From the NCBI GenBank assembly GCA_003214315.1, contig QCLU01000001.1:159978-223977 (forward strand): a DNA stretch of 64,000 bases, in the 5' to 3' direction. Made by a program: the position numbers and the translations under genes. Below, one piece after another: positions 19,804 to 30,148 of this stretch (the stretch's first letter is position 1; each line of letters starts with the position of its first letter). The stretch is from Prochlorococcus sp. AG-418-D13 (lineage in GTDB: Bacteria > Cyanobacteriota > Cyanobacteriia > PCC-6307 > Cyanobiaceae). The notes below the pieces were generated by a model. The model was given only the letters and a program-made list of their open reading frames with translations, did not search any database and was not told the origin of the DNA.

Positions 19804-20928
19804 ATGGCTGATTTTTACCAAATACTTGGAGTTTCAAGAGATGCTGATGCGGATACCTTAAAAAGGGCTTATAGAAAATTAGCAAGACAATATCATCCTG
19901 ATGTAAATAAAGAACCTGGTGCTGAAGATAAATTTAAAGAAATTGGCAAAGCTTATGAAGCATTAGCTGATCCTGAAACCAGAGCTAGATATGATCAGTT
20001 TGGAGAGGCCGGCCTTGGAGGTGCTGCTGGAATGCCTGACATGGGGGATATGGGTGGCTTTGCAGATTTATTTGAAACCTTTTTTAATGGCTTTGGAGGA
20101 CAACCTCCACAGGGCGGAAGAACTCAAAGAAGAGGTCCTCAACAAGGAGATGATCTAAGGTATGACCTTAATGTTGATTTTAAAGATGCAATATTTGGCC
20201 AACAAAAAGAAATTACAATTCCTCATCTTGAGACATGTGAAGTCTGTAGGGGAACAGGTGCCAAACCAGGAACAGGACCAAAAACTTGTACGACTTGTGG
20301 AGGAAGTGGACAAGTTAGAAGAGCTACGAGAACACCATTTGGTAATTTCACGCAAGTAGCTGAATGTCCTTCATGTAATGGAACTGGTCAAATAATCTCA
20401 GATCCATGTACAAGTTGCGGAGGTAATGGAGTAAAGCAAGTCAGAAAAAAATTACGAATTAATATTCCTGCAGGAGTTGATACTGGTACTAAATTAAGAG
20501 TTTCTGGCGAGGGAAATGTTGGTTTGAAAGGAGGTCCACCTGGAGATCTTTATGTTTTTATCAAGGTCAAGAAGGATTCAAAATTAAAAAGAGATGGTGT
20601 GACTATATACTCAGAAATAGCTGTGAGTTATTTACAGGCTATTTTAGGAGATACTGTTGAAATCACTACTGTTGATGGCAATGTTAATTTAAAAATTCCA
20701 AGTGGTACGCAACCAAATACAACTCTTTCACTTGAGAATAAAGGGGTACCGAGACTTGGCAATCCAGTTGCCAGAGGAAATCATGAAGTTTTAGTAAAGG
20801 TAAAATTGCCAACTCGTATAACTGACGAAGAAAGAAATCTTTTAGAGGGTTTAGCTTCACAATATTCAGATAAAAATATCAATTCTAGTAGTGGACTATT
20901 TAGTAAATTATTTGGTAAAGAATCTTAA
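19804..20928 (+). CDS. dnaJ: Chaperone protein DnaJ
   Basis: Type I Hsp40 that stimulates DnaK ATPase. The J domain (1-70) has the HPD motif (YHPDVNKE); a Gly/Phe-rich linker with [19 protein letters not shown] follows. Four zinc-finger half-repeats appear as [24 protein letters not shown] and CTSCGGNG (about residues 140-205), then the substrate-binding C-terminal domains. Length 374 is normal. Its stop overlaps the start of the next gene by one base. Confidence 0.97.
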   Translation: MADFYQILGVSRDADADTLKRAYRKLARQYHPDVNKEPGAEDKFKEIGKAYEALADPETRARYDQFGEAGLGGAAGMPDMGDMGGFADLFETFFNGFGGQPPQGGRTQRRGPQQGDDLRYDLNVDFKDAIFGQQKEITIPHLETCEVCRGTGAKPGTGPKTCTTCGGSGQVRRATRTPFGNFTQVAECPSCNGTGQIISDPCTSCGGNGVKQVRKKLRINIPAGVDTGTKLRVSGEGNVGLKGGPPGDLYVFIKVKKDSKLKRDGVTIYSEIAVSYLQAILGDTVEITTVDGNVNLKIPSGTQPNTTLSLENKGVPRLGNPVARGNHEVLVKVKLPTRITDEERNLLEGLASQYSDKNINSSSGLFSKLFGKES

Positions 20929-21158
20929 TGACTTCTTTAAAGCATTTGGATCTTAAATTTGTTCCATGTCCTTTAAATGTAGTCAAAATTAAATTGGCTT
21001 TGGAAAAGTTATCCAAAAATGAACAACTTATAGTTGAACTAGATAAAGGCGAACCAGAAGAAATGGTATTAAACAATTTAAAAGAGATGGGATGTTTGTT
21101 TAAACAAATCAAAGAGAATGAAACATTTATAAAGATAAAAATATTTAATGAAAACTAA
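20928..21158 (+). CDS. TusA/SirA-like small protein
   Basis: 76 residues with the fold pattern of TusA sulfur carriers: a strand, then VPCPLNVVKIKLALEKLSKN, with one cysteine in a CPxP-like CPLN motif, then a helix and two strands. The second proline of CPxP is Asn here. TusA proteins relay sulfur for tRNA thiolation or molybdopterin, but partners are not visible. The ATG overlaps the dnaJ stop by one base and the gene overlaps rsgA by 11 bp, so translational coupling in the grpE-dnaJ-rsgA run is likely. Confidence 0.8.
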   Translation: MTSLKHLDLKFVPCPLNVVKIKLALEKLSKNEQLIVELDKGEPEEMVLNNLKEMGCLFKQIKENETFIKIKIFNEN

Positions 21159-22065
21159 CAGTAAGCATTTAGGTTTAGTAACGAAAAAATTTAATGATTT
21201 TTTTTTAGTTGACTTCAAAAATCAAGAAAACTCAGGAAATAGCGAGAAATTTTTATGTAAGGTGAGGAAATCTATAAATTTCAAGAATCAATTAATTTAT
21301 GTTGGAGACGAAGTAGTAATTGAAAATATTGATTTAAAAAGCAGACGCGCTGTAATAACAAATTTAGAAAAAAGAAAAAATTTATTAGTTAGACCCTCAG
21401 TTGCAAATATTTCTAACATATACATTACTTTTTCTGTTGAAGAGCCAGAGTTAAATTTATCCCAAGTTAATAGGTTTTTGATATCAGCAGAATCTATGGG
21501 AGTTGAAGTGTCATTAGTTTTGACAAAGTGTGATTTAATATCAGACAAAAAACGGACTTTTTTACTTGATAAATTTGGGAAATGGGGTTATCAAGCAATA
21601 ACTTTAAATTTAGAGAAATCTGATTTCTTTAATAATTTATTAGCTGAGTTAAAGCAAAAAGAGTGTTCAATTTTTATGGGCCCATCAGGAGTTGGCAAAA
21701 CTACTTTGCTTAATATGATAATTCCAGGCCTTAAAAATAGTACTGCTCCAGTTTCTAATAAAATTAAGAGAGGCAAAAACACTACTCGAAATGTTGAGTT
21801 ATTTTCTATATCAAATCAAAGTTACATTGTGGACACTCCAGGTTTTAATATGCAACCTCTTGAGGTTGATATTAGGTTGTTACCAAATCTTTATTCAGAA
21901 ATATATAAACAGGTAATCGATGAAGAAATTAAGTGTAAATTTCGTAATTGCTTACACTTAAATGATGAGGGGTGTAATTTAAATAAATCCTTTGAAAGAT
22001 ATTCTTTTTATAAAGAAATGATTGAGTCTTCTAAGAGTCACTATTATCAAAACCAGGAAGATTAA
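21148..22065 (+). CDS. rsgA: Ribosome small-subunit GTPase RsgA
   Basis: Circularly permuted GTPase that checks late 30S assembly. An OB-fold leader (about 1-85) is followed by TKCDLI (G4), [14 protein letters not shown] (G1, about 178-192), TTRNVELF (G2) and DTPGF (G3), in the permuted order G4-G1-G2-G3 that defines the family. A C-terminal zinc motif reads [14 protein letters not shown]. Length 305. It overlaps the TusA-like gene by 11 bp at its start and the convergent ybaB gene by 35 bp at its end. Confidence 0.94.
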   Translation: MKTNSKHLGLVTKKFNDFFLVDFKNQENSGNSEKFLCKVRKSINFKNQLIYVGDEVVIENIDLKSRRAVITNLEKRKNLLVRPSVANISNIYITFSVEEPELNLSQVNRFLISAESMGVEVSLVLTKCDLISDKKRTFLLDKFGKWGYQAITLNLEKSDFFNNLLAELKQKECSIFMGPSGVGKTTLLNMIIPGLKNSTAPVSNKIKRGKNTTRNVELFSISNQSYIVDTPGFNMQPLEVDIRLLPNLYSEIYKQVIDEEIKCKFRNCLHLNDEGCNLNKSFERYSFYKEMIESSKSHYYQNQED

Positions 22066-22381
22066 GATTTAATCCACCAGTTAAATCATTCATTCTTTCT
22101 TTCATAGTTGTAGTAGATAATTCATGAGCTTTTTGAATAGCTTGTAGAATATTTTGCTCTATTTTTTCTTTATCTGCATTTAAAAAATTTTCTTGTACTT
22201 CTACCTTCAAAGGAAGTTGGTTTCCACTTATCCAGACTTTTATCATTTCATCATCACTTTTTCCTTCAATCTCCATATTTTCAAGTTCATCTTGTAATTT
22301 TTGAGCATCTTGCTGAATTTGTTTAGCTTTTTTAAAAGCTTCTGTAAGTTGTCCAAAGTTAGGAAGTCCAAAACCCGCCAT
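22031..22381 (-). CDS. YbaB/EbfC nucleoid-associated protein
   Basis: 116-residue DNA-binding dimer of the YbaB family. Two helices ([20 protein letters not shown], about residues 14-33, and [20 protein letters not shown], about 72-91) flank a beta hairpin with [14 protein letters not shown]. It may influence nucleoid structure or expression. The 3' end overlaps rsgA on the other strand by 35 bp, so its last dozen codons are double-coding. murB lies 18 bp upstream in the same direction. Confidence 0.92.
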   Translation of the reverse strand: MAGFGLPNFGQLTEAFKKAKQIQQDAQKLQDELENMEIEGKSDDEMIKVWISGNQLPLKVEVQENFLNADKEKIEQNILQAIQKAHELSTTTMKERMNDLTGGLNLNLPGFDNSDS

Positions 22382-22398
22382 TTTGTAAAAAAGTTTCT

Positions 22399-23292
22399 TT
22401 AGTTAGGATAGTCAAAACCAATCATTCTTACTTCCGGTTGCAAAAAAATTCCTTTGTTTTGTAGTACTTTTTGTTGAATTACTGTTATTAATTCATAAAT
22501 ATCTTTTGAACTTGCCGAAGAAGTGTTAATTATAAAATTTGAATGCATTTTAGAAATTTCTGCACCGCCAATTTTAAATCCCTTTAAACCCATATCATCA
22601 ATTAATTTTGCTGCATAATTATTTTCAGGATTTTTAAAAACACTTCCAAAACTTGGTTGATGATATGGCTGTTTTTTTGTTTTTAATTTAAGATTATTTT
22701 TGGTTGTTTGAATTAATTGTTCGAGTTTGCCATTAGGCTCAAAATGTAGTCTTGCACTAATAATTGTCATATCATTTCTTTGAAAAGAACTAAATCTATA
22801 CTCAAAATTGATATCTTTTTTTTCAATTTCAAGTTTCTCATGAGTTTTGTTATTTATAACTTTTACGGAAATAAGATTTCTTGCTAGCGATAAATTACTT
22901 ATGCCAGCATTCATATAAATTGCACCTCCTAATGTTCCTGGAATTCCGACAGCCCATTCACCTCCTTGTAATCCATTTTTAGCAAGAGAATTAGATAATG
23001 TTGGGAGCATTACACCTGCTTCCGCTTCAACAATCCCTGAATATGGCTCTATTGTTAGAGATCTCATTTTTTTTGTACACACAACTAAGCCTTTTATGAA
23101 AATATTATTTATTAAAAGATTTGAACCCGCGCCAATTATTTGGCATCTTTGTTTGTTTAAATTAGCCCATTTTATTAGATAAGAAAATTCGTCAATGCTT
23201 CTTGGTTCAGCAAAATATTCAGCTACTCCTCCTACTTTTATAGTTGTATAACTACTTAAATTAAAGTTCTCAGAAAAAATCTTATTATTCAT
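22399..23292 (-). CDS. murB: UDP-N-acetylenolpyruvoylglucosamine reductase
   Basis: FAD/NADPH enzyme forming UDP-N-acetylmuramate in peptidoglycan synthesis. FAD-binding [31 protein letters not shown] and the catalytic serine in [10 protein letters not shown] are all present; the C-terminus reads [10 protein letters not shown]. Length 297 fits the shorter type. It lies 16 bp downstream of murC, and ybaB follows, so murC-murB-ybaB is a likely operon. Confidence 0.95.
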   Translation of the reverse strand: MNNKIFSENFNLSSYTTIKVGGVAEYFAEPRSIDEFSYLIKWANLNKQRCQIIGAGSNLLINNIFIKGLVVCTKKMRSLTIEPYSGIVEAEAGVMLPTLSNSLAKNGLQGGEWAVGIPGTLGGAIYMNAGISNLSLARNLISVKVINNKTHEKLEIEKKDINFEYRFSSFQRNDMTIISARLHFEPNGKLEQLIQTTKNNLKLKTKKQPYHQPSFGSVFKNPENNYAAKLIDDMGLKGFKIGGAEISKMHSNFIINTSSASSKDIYELITVIQQKVLQNKGIFLQPEVRMIGFDYPN

Positions 23293-23308
23293 AAATTAGC
23301 TAATCATT

Positions 23309-24718
23309 TTAATTGTTTTTTACATTTAAAATTGACCAAAAATTATGACAATCACCAGCGCCCATATTCAAAATTAAATCACCTTTTTTAGTTAATTCGT
23401 AAAAATTCTTTGAAATTTCATGATAATTATTTATGTAACTAACATTTTTATTTTTTTTATAAATCAGATCAGTGATAATTTTCGATGTAATTTTATCTTC
23501 GTTTCCTTCTCCTGCTCCATAAATACTTGTTACATAAATAACATCTGCTTTTGATAATTCTTCAGCGAATTCTTTATTAAATTGTTTTACTCGAGAGTAT
23601 CTATGAGGTTGAAATATAGCTATTAATCTACTTTTTTGACATTCATTATTATGTTCTTTCTTAATAAATAATCTTCCTAATTTAATTGTCTCTTTTATTT
23701 CGTTTGGGTGATGTGCATAATCATCATATAAATGTCTTTCATCTATTTTGCCTCTGAATTCAAATCTTTTTTTTGGCAGCTTAAGATATTTTATATTTTT
23801 CTTAATTTCTATAAAATCTATACCTATCATTCTTGAAGCTGCTATTGCTGCGGTGATATTAGATAGATTGTGTAATCCTGGAATTGGAATATTTAAACTA
23901 CTAATAAAATTTCCATTTTCATAATATTTTCCAATCGTATATTTTGAATTAATTTGAGTCGGGATTATTGCATAAGCTACGTTTTTGGTTGTAGTGTTTG
24001 ACCACTTACTATTAGAATAAAAATTATTTCTTGAGGTTTCACAATCAAAATTAAGTAATAATTTTTTAGAGTTTTTAGCGAAACTTTTAAAAGAAGATAT
24101 GACTTCACTTAAATTAGAAAAGTGATCGCAATGATCAAAATCAATGTTATTGATTATTCCAATATCAGATTTATATTTATTAATTGTCCCATCAGATTCA
24201 TCAACTTCAGCTACTAAGTATTTTGTGTTTTCTAAATGACAATTAGAGTTGTAGATAGGAATTATTCCTCCAGTTATTGAAGAAGAATCTTTTGTACATA
24301 ATTCAAGTAATGTAGAGAGAAATGTACTGGTTGATGTTTTTCCGTGACTTCCTGCTACTGACAATGCAGTGTAAGTGCGCATTAGCATTGCAAGTATCTC
24401 TGAACGGTGTTTTATAGATAAATTTTTTTCTCTGCAGTACGAAAGTTCTTCATTTTCTGACTTTATTGCAGAACTTACAACAAAATTTATCAATTTGTTG
24501 GTAAATTTTGAAATTACAAATTTAATATTTTGTCGAACTTGAGAAGTAAAGATTACTGCACCTAATTGCTCTAATTTATTAGTTTCATTGTTTCTCACTA
24601 AATCAGAACCTGAAACTGAACAACCTTTTTTAAGTAAACCCATTGCTAATGCAGACATTCCAATACCTCCGATCCCAATAAAATGAAAATGACTTTTCAA
24701 CAGTAATTCTTTATCCAA
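23309..24718 (-). CDS. murC: UDP-N-acetylmuramate-L-alanine ligase
   Basis: Adds L-alanine to UDP-MurNAc, the first peptide step of murein. N-terminal HFIGIGGIGMSALAMGLL, ATP loop VAGSHGKTSTSTFLSTLLE (about residues 117-135) and DDYAHHPNEIKETI are family motifs. Length 469. First gene of the minus-strand murC-murB-ybaB group; divergent from gap2 with a 193-bp shared upstream region. Confidence 0.95.
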   Translation of the reverse strand: MDKELLLKSHFHFIGIGGIGMSALAMGLLKKGCSVSGSDLVRNNETNKLEQLGAVIFTSQVRQNIKFVISKFTNKLINFVVSSAIKSENEELSYCREKNLSIKHRSEILAMLMRTYTALSVAGSHGKTSTSTFLSTLLELCTKDSSSITGGIIPIYNSNCHLENTKYLVAEVDESDGTINKYKSDIGIINNIDFDHCDHFSNLSEVISSFKSFAKNSKKLLLNFDCETSRNNFYSNSKWSNTTTKNVAYAIIPTQINSKYTIGKYYENGNFISSLNIPIPGLHNLSNITAAIAASRMIGIDFIEIKKNIKYLKLPKKRFEFRGKIDERHLYDDYAHHPNEIKETIKLGRLFIKKEHNNECQKSRLIAIFQPHRYSRVKQFNKEFAEELSKADVIYVTSIYGAGEGNEDKITSKIITDLIYKKNKNVSYINNYHEISKNFYELTKKGDLILNMGAGDCHNFWSILNVKNN

Positions 24719-24911
24719 TGTTTAGCTTTTACTAAAATAAAAATAACTTCTAAGTAAAATTTTGCTATTTTTTATTAAAAAAAAATGTTTTTTTTCCTTG
24801 AATTAATACAAAACTAGACTTATTTGCTTAATAAATCAAAAAAACCTTACGTTATTGCACAAAATTCAGTATGATCAGCAACTTAGGTTAATCATTTAGA
24901 AATTATTAGTT
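24719..24911. promoter_or_regulatory. Divergent murC / gap2 promoter region
   Basis: 193-bp AT-rich divergent region, one of the longer intergenic gaps in this compact segment. On the + strand, TATGAT at 24870-24875 is a good -10 hexamer 37 bp before the gap2 start, but I see no convincing -35 element 16-18 bp upstream. Both genes must be started from here. Confidence 0.45.
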
Positions 24912-25934
24912 ATGACTTTGCGTGTTGCAATTAACGGCTTTGGCAGAATTGGTCGAAACTTTATGCGTTGTTGGCTTAGTAGAGGGGCTTACACCAATAT
25001 TGAAGTTGTTGGAATTAACGTTACCTCAGATCCTAAGACTAATGCTCATTTATTAAAGTACGACTCAGTCCTTGGCCAACTAGATGGTGTTGATATTCAA
25101 TATACTGATAATACTTTTGTAATTAATAATAAGACTATTAAGTGTTTCTCTGATAGAAACCCGATGAATCTTCCTTGGAAAGAATGGGGTGTAGATTTGG
25201 TTATTGAATCTACTGGAGTTTTTAATACAGACGTAGGAGCAAGTAAGCACTTAGAGGTAGGAGCAAAAAAAGTTATATTAACTGCTCCTGGTAAAGGCGA
25301 TGGCGTTGGTACTTATGTAGTTGGAGTTAATGCTGATACATATAAACATAAAGATTATGATATTTTGAGTAACGCTAGTTGTACAACAAACTGTTTAGCT
25401 CCAGTGGTTAAAGTTTTAGACCAAACTTTTGGGATTAACAAAGGTTTGATGACTACAATCCATAGTTATACAGGGGATCAAAGAATTTTAGATAATAGTC
25501 ATAGAGATTTAAGAAGGGCTAGAGCCGCTGCTACAAATATTGTTCCTACTTCTACAGGCGCTGCTAAAGCAGTAGCTTTGGTATACCCAGAAATGAAAGG
25601 CAAATTAACAGGAATTGCGATGAGAGTTCCAACTCCTAATGTTTCAGCAGTGGATTTTGTTTTTGAATCTTCTAAATCTGTCACAGCTGAAGAAGTTAAT
25701 AATGCTCTCAAGGAAGCATCTCTAAGCTCAATGAAAGGCATTATTAAGTATGGAGATGAACCATTAGTGTCGAGCGATTATGCAGGCACCAATGAATCGT
25801 CAATCGTAGATAGTGACCTTACTATGTGTATTGGAGATAACCTTGTTAAAGTCCTTGCATGGTACGACAATGAGTGGGGTTATAGTCAGAGAGTTGTAGA
25901 TTTAGCAGAGATTGTTGCTAAGAACTGGGAGTAA
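24912..25934 (+). CDS. gap2: Glyceraldehyde-3-phosphate dehydrogenase, photosynthetic type
   Basis: Calvin-cycle GAPDH. NAD(P)-binding [11 protein letters not shown] is at the start; the catalytic cysteine lies in [12 protein letters not shown] (about residues 155-166); [14 protein letters not shown] closes the protein. The 340-residue length and a phosphate pocket of the type seen in cyanobacterial Gap2 ([18 protein letters not shown]) point to the NADPH-using anabolic enzyme rather than the glycolytic Gap1. It ends immediately before the convergent thiL. Confidence 0.94.
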   Translation: MTLRVAINGFGRIGRNFMRCWLSRGAYTNIEVVGINVTSDPKTNAHLLKYDSVLGQLDGVDIQYTDNTFVINNKTIKCFSDRNPMNLPWKEWGVDLVIESTGVFNTDVGASKHLEVGAKKVILTAPGKGDGVGTYVVGVNADTYKHKDYDILSNASCTTNCLAPVVKVLDQTFGINKGLMTTIHSYTGDQRILDNSHRDLRRARAAATNIVPTSTGAAKAVALVYPEMKGKLTGIAMRVPTPNVSAVDFVFESSKSVTAEEVNNALKEASLSSMKGIIKYGDEPLVSSDYAGTNESSIVDSDLTMCIGDNLVKVLAWYDNEWGYSQRVVDLAEIVAKNWE

Positions 25935-26921
25935 CTAAAAGTGCTTGAAAGGTGTTTTTTTTAGTAGTTGATTTTTATTTTTATCTTTAAATTCTATTGA
26001 TGGTTCACCATTAGTAAAATAACCAATCTTGTTAATATCTTTATCAAGTTTAGATAAATTTTTTGCCCATTTTTTTGGCAATGAGAAAACCAATTCATAA
26101 TCTTCACCTCCAAAAAAATAATATTCGTCCCATCTATCTCCTTTAGGCCAATCCTTATCTTTAGGTATTTTTCCATAATTTATGATCGCTTTACAGTTGC
26201 TAGCTATTGCTAAATCTTCTAGGGCTTGAAATAGACCATCACTGCTATCAGTGCATCCTATTCTCCTTATTTTTTTATTGGAGCGAGTTTTGAGGAGATT
26301 ATTTAGAAAATTTGGGTAAACTCTAGGGCGACAAAAATGTTCAATGGACTTAGTGATTAATCTTTCATTAAGAGAAAATTTATTCTCGAAATTAATTTTA
26401 TTTTGTATCAAAAATCCAAGTTTGCTAAGACCATGAATTCCTGTAGTTAAGATTACATCCCCTGGTTTACATGCGTTTCTTCGTAATTCAAGTTCACCTT
26501 GAATCCCAAAGGCCGTAATTGAAATGATTTTTTCATCCCCCTTTGAGCAATCTCCCCCTAGAATTACGCCGCCATATTCTTTTAATGCTTTTTTTATTCC
26601 TTTGTATAAGTCTTCAACCCAAATCCACTCAGTTCTTGGAGGTAGAATTAGGCTTATTGAAATACCAATAGTTTTCTTGCTTCCACTAGATAATAAGTCA
26701 GATATATTGCTTACAACTGCTTTCCAACCAAGGTCCTTAGGACAAATAGTAATGTCATTAAAATGAACATTTTCTACCAAAGAATCAGTATTTACAAGTA
26801 AATTTTCATTTTTAGTTTTGATTAAAGCACAATCATCTGAAATTTGGTTTTTAGGCATAAATTTTCCTAGCCTGTTTATTAATTCTTTTTCCCCTATATC
26901 TTCTAATATTTCTTTATGCAT
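25935..26921 (-). CDS. thiL: Thiamine-monophosphate kinase
   Basis: Phosphorylates thiamine monophosphate to the active diphosphate cofactor. AIRS-like fold with DDCALI near the start, GGDCSKGD in the middle and FGGEDYELVFSLP at about residue 270. Length 328. The gene follows the cyclophilin gene with an 8-bp overlap and ends right after the convergent gap2 stop. Thiamine metabolism also appears at thiO (50175). Confidence 0.93.
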   Translation of the reverse strand: MHKEILEDIGEKELINRLGKFMPKNQISDDCALIKTKNENLLVNTDSLVENVHFNDITICPKDLGWKAVVSNISDLLSSGSKKTIGISISLILPPRTEWIWVEDLYKGIKKALKEYGGVILGGDCSKGDEKIISITAFGIQGELELRRNACKPGDVILTTGIHGLSKLGFLIQNKINFENKFSLNERLITKSIEHFCRPRVYPNFLNNLLKTRSNKKIRRIGCTDSSDGLFQALEDLAIASNCKAIINYGKIPKDKDWPKGDRWDEYYFFGGEDYELVFSLPKKWAKNLSKLDKDINKIGYFTNGEPSIEFKDKNKNQLLKKTPFKHF

Positions 26922-28005
26922 TTAATTTTAGGTTTTCAATCCCTTCTAAAACATCAATTGAAATTATTGTGTCATCTTTAGTTAGCTCTTCTAATATATC
27001 AAATCCATCTACAACGTAACCAAAGGCAGCATTCCTCCCGTCAATTAAATTGCGACCTGCTGGATTTAATTCTGCTTCATATAAAAAGAAGAAAAATTGC
27101 GATGAGCCATCATCAACTGCGGTATTTGAATGGGACCATCCCAGAGTTCCAAGTGTTGCAAAAGGTAATGTTGGCGTCTCTGTGTAAAGACCTAAATCTT
27201 CAAAAGTTTGATTATAAAAAGTATCTTTTTCATCAGGAATTCTAATTTCTAAGGGAACGTGACGTTCTTCGTTTGTTTCAGGATCTAAGTAACCAATATC
27301 TTCCCCAATTGGATCACCTGTTTGCAGTACAAAAAATTCTTCTGCTCTGTTGATAGGTAAATCTTTGTAGAAATTTTTTGAAGATAAATCTACAAATGCT
27401 CCAGCAGTTAGTGGGGCGTTAAATCCATCCACAATAGCTTGCATATCACCTTTGGAGGTTTTTATATTGACTTTTGCTCTGCCAAGTAATCTTGGTAAAT
27501 TATCAAATTCCTGGGGAATAGAATATGGAAATTCATTTGGTAGAAAATATTCTTCTAATCCACCTATTTTATCTAAAGCATCTCTTCGGGTCGCTATAAA
27601 TGAGTATTTATCCTTTGATTTAGAGAAATCTTGAAGGCCATCAAAATTATCTTTGAGCTCTAAAAATGTTTTTTCAGCAATTTTCTTTTTATCGTTTGGT
27701 AATTCTTGAATAATTTTACTCTGGTATTTTTTTAGTAAAGATTGACATTTTGTAACAGTTTTTGTAAGAGCGGGCCATCTTCCTCCTCTTACAAGGTCAC
27801 TAGTGTCTTCTAATTTGTGTTGAATTTCTTGTAACTCAACTTGCTTGATAGGGAGTGCGTTTCTGAGGATTGCACTAGGGTCTTTTACTGCATTTCCAGT
27901 AGGTAAATCAGCTAGAACTTGAATCGGTTTTAAGAGAAAAACCTGTAAAATTACAATCGATAAAATTAAGATAAGTTTGTTCTGATTTGATAAGAATTTT
28001 TGCAT
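26914..28005 (-). CDS. CYP38/TLP40-like peptidyl-prolyl isomerase, exported
   Basis: 363-residue cyclophilin with a signal peptide (about residues 8-32, ending VLADL). Residues 45-150 are helical (ELQEIQHKLEDTSDLVRGGR) and the cyclophilin barrel follows (VNIKTSKGDMQAIVDGFNAP, then SQFFFFL and LIDGRNAAFGYVVDGFDIL). This helical-plus-cyclophilin layout is that of CYP38/TLP40, lumenal factors needed for photosystem II assembly in plants; the helical part can inhibit the barrel. A lumenal role here is inference. It is divergent from efp with a 43-bp gap and overlaps thiL by 8 bp. Confidence 0.88.
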   Translation of the reverse strand: MQKFLSNQNKLILILSIVILQVFLLKPIQVLADLPTGNAVKDPSAILRNALPIKQVELQEIQHKLEDTSDLVRGGRWPALTKTVTKCQSLLKKYQSKIIQELPNDKKKIAEKTFLELKDNFDGLQDFSKSKDKYSFIATRRDALDKIGGLEEYFLPNEFPYSIPQEFDNLPRLLGRAKVNIKTSKGDMQAIVDGFNAPLTAGAFVDLSSKNFYKDLPINRAEEFFVLQTGDPIGEDIGYLDPETNEERHVPLEIRIPDEKDTFYNQTFEDLGLYTETPTLPFATLGTLGWSHSNTAVDDGSSQFFFFLYEAELNPAGRNLIDGRNAAFGYVVDGFDILEELTKDDTIISIDVLEGIENLKLNA

Positions 28006-28048
28006 AGCACTCTTGCAGGTTTATGATCCTTGAGGATGTAATACAGGA

Positions 28049-28609
28049 ATGATTTCCAGTAACGATTTTCGCACAGGTACTACCATCGAATTGGATGGAC
28101 AAGTTTGGCGAGTTGTAGAATTTCTACATGTCAAGCCTGGCAAGGGTTCTGCTTTTGTCCGAACAAAATTAAAATCAGTTCAAAGCGGCAACGTGGTTGA
28201 AAAAACTTTTCGAGCCGGAGAATCAGTACAGCAGGCTATCCTTGAGAAGTCTAACCTCCAGCATACTTATGTGGAGTCTGGTGATTATGTTTTCATGGAT
28301 ATGACAAGTTTTGAAGAGACAAGACTCACTTCTGAACAAATCGGTAAAGGTGCAAAGTATTTGAAAGAGGGAATGGAAGTTAATGTGATTTTTCATAATG
28401 GTAAAGTTTTAGAAGTAGAACTTCCAATATCTATTACTTTGAAAGTTACAGAGACTGATCCTGGAGTTAAAGGAGATACTGCTAGTGGGGGCACTAAACC
28501 AGCTATTCTAGAAACAGGTGCTCAAGTTATGGTTCCTTTATTTATTTCTGTGGGAGAAATGATTAAAGTTGATACTCGTAATGACAGTTATCTTGGACGT
28601 GAAAATTAA
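28049..28609 (+). CDS. efp: Translation elongation factor P
   Basis: Relieves ribosome stalling at polyproline. 186 residues in three beta domains; the modifiable loop reads [12 protein letters not shown], with the lysine of PGKG at about residue 34, and the C-terminal signature is [12 protein letters not shown]. The accB start codon overlaps its stop (TAATG), an arrangement that couples efp and accB translation and is common in cyanobacteria. Confidence 0.96.
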   Translation: MISSNDFRTGTTIELDGQVWRVVEFLHVKPGKGSAFVRTKLKSVQSGNVVEKTFRAGESVQQAILEKSNLQHTYVESGDYVFMDMTSFEETRLTSEQIGKGAKYLKEGMEVNVIFHNGKVLEVELPISITLKVTETDPGVKGDTASGGTKPAILETGAQVMVPLFISVGEMIKVDTRNDSYLGREN

Positions 28610-29115
28610 TGGCTATGAAATTAGATCATGATGATTTAAATCGCTTAATAGAGAAAATCTCTACAAGTGATATACAAGAGTTCTCGCTAGAGGGAGAAGA
28701 TTTTAAACTCGAAATAAAAAGGAATTTGTTGGATCAGAACCAAGTTTTTAATAATTTAGTTTCTAATACTTCATTAGATAAGCAAACAATTGCTAATCAA
28801 AAAACTATTAATGATAATATCCCTGTCGTTAATGAGCCTGAAGCCCCTCAAGTGGCACCCCCAGGACGTTCTGATCTAACTGAAATTACTTCTCCTATGG
28901 TGGGGACCTTTTACAGGGCTGCAGCGCCTGGTGAGGAGCCATTCGTCGAAGTAGGTAATAACATTAAGGTTGGTCAAACTATCTGTATTTTGGAAGCAAT
29001 GAAGTTAATGAATGAAATTGAATCTGAATTTAATGCTGAAATAGTAGAGATTCTTGTTGAAAATGGAACACCAGTTGAATTTGGTCAAGTTTTAATGCGT
29101 GTTAAGCAGTCTTGA
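28609..29115 (+). CDS. accB: Biotin carboxyl carrier protein of acetyl-CoA carboxylase
   Basis: Carries CO2 on biotin for malonyl-CoA formation in fatty-acid synthesis. The C-terminal 80 residues form the biotinyl domain with EAMKLMNEIE (biotin lysine at about residue 130); a Pro/Ala-rich linker precedes it. 168 residues. Coupled to efp by a one-base overlap; its last 24 bp overlap the convergent pdxA. Confidence 0.96.
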   Translation: MAMKLDHDDLNRLIEKISTSDIQEFSLEGEDFKLEIKRNLLDQNQVFNNLVSNTSLDKQTIANQKTINDNIPVVNEPEAPQVAPPGRSDLTEITSPMVGTFYRAAAPGEEPFVEVGNNIKVGQTICILEAMKLMNEIESEFNAEIVEILVENGTPVEFGQVLMRVKQS

Positions 29116-30126
29116 ATTGTTAGTCATTTCTACGGCAGCCTTAATAGCCTCAATCATGCTCTGAGATTGAGCAATTCCTTTGCCAGCAATATCAAATCCC
29201 GTTCCATGATCAGGAGATGTTCTTATAAAAGGTAAACCGATTGTGGTATTGACTGAGTAATTAAGAGCTATTACTTTCATTGGTATTAAACCTTGATCAT
29301 GATACATAGCAAGAATGCCATCATGCTTTTGAGCATTTTTGTTACTCCATGCTTTTACGGAAGAATTCCAGCAACTATCTGGTGATAAAGGGCCTAACAA
29401 CTTAATATCTCTATTCTTCTCATTCCATGTAATTAATGCATCATTAAGCCAATCTTTTTCTTCATGACCTAAAATACCTTCTTCACCAGCATGAGGGTTT
29501 AATCCTGCTACTTTTAAAGTAGGTTTATCGATATAGGTATTACAAAAATCTTTGAAAAGATCCAATTTAGAGTGGATTAATTCTGTGGTTAATTTCTTTG
29601 GAACCTCACAAAGGGCTATGTGGGTTGTAGCTAGTAAAGTATTAAATCTCCAACCCGTAATTGGTGATTTTGCTGTGAATAACATTCCAACGTTTTTTAC
29701 TTCACACGATTTTGCTAGTACTTCAGTTTGACCAGAGAAGTAATGACCTGCCAGAGACCATGATTTCTTGCAAATTGGTCCAGTGACAAGTGCTGAATTG
29801 GTATATTGTTTTACAATTTCTATTGCTTTTGTTAAATATTGAAAACTTGCATTACCGTAACTTGATTTAGGGTCATTATCTGATGAAGAAATTTCGAGAT
29901 CATGTATATTTAAATTTTTAGGATTTGCAAGGTTTTTTAATCCTAAGGATCTAAGATGTTTGTATGTAGTATGTAGATTCTTTTTTGATCCAACCAATAT
30001 AATGTCAATATTTTTTGGTATCTCATTAGAACGAAGTGCTTTTAAGATTATTTCAGGTCCAATACCTGATTCATCTCCGACGCTTAAAACTACCTTCAAC
30101 ATTTTATTTGTATTTTGAAAATTCAT
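29092..30126 (-). CDS. pdxA: 4-hydroxythreonine-4-phosphate dehydrogenase
   Basis: NAD-dependent step of the DXP-dependent pyridoxal phosphate pathway. SVGDESGIGPEIILKAL opens the enzyme; metal-binding histidines occur in ATTHIAL, NPHAGEEG and YHDQGLIPMK; the end reads RTSPDHGTGFDIAGKG. Start at 30126 gives 344 residues; the ATG at 30102 (MLKVVLSVG) looks closer to the family N-terminus and may be the true start. Its 3' end overlaps accB by 24 bp; it follows the epimerase gene by 22 bp. Confidence 0.93.
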   Translation of the reverse strand: MNFQNTNKMLKVVLSVGDESGIGPEIILKALRSNEIPKNIDIILVGSKKNLHTTYKHLRSLGLKNLANPKNLNIHDLEISSSDNDPKSSYGNASFQYLTKAIEIVKQYTNSALVTGPICKKSWSLAGHYFSGQTEVLAKSCEVKNVGMLFTAKSPITGWRFNTLLATTHIALCEVPKKLTTELIHSKLDLFKDFCNTYIDKPTLKVAGLNPHAGEEGILGHEEKDWLNDALITWNEKNRDIKLLGPLSPDSCWNSSVKAWSNKNAQKHDGILAMYHDQGLIPMKVIALNYSVNTTIGLPFIRTSPDHGTGFDIAGKGIAQSQSMIEAIKAAVEMTNNSRLLNTH

Positions 30127-30148
30127 AAAAAGTTTTAATTTTATTTTT

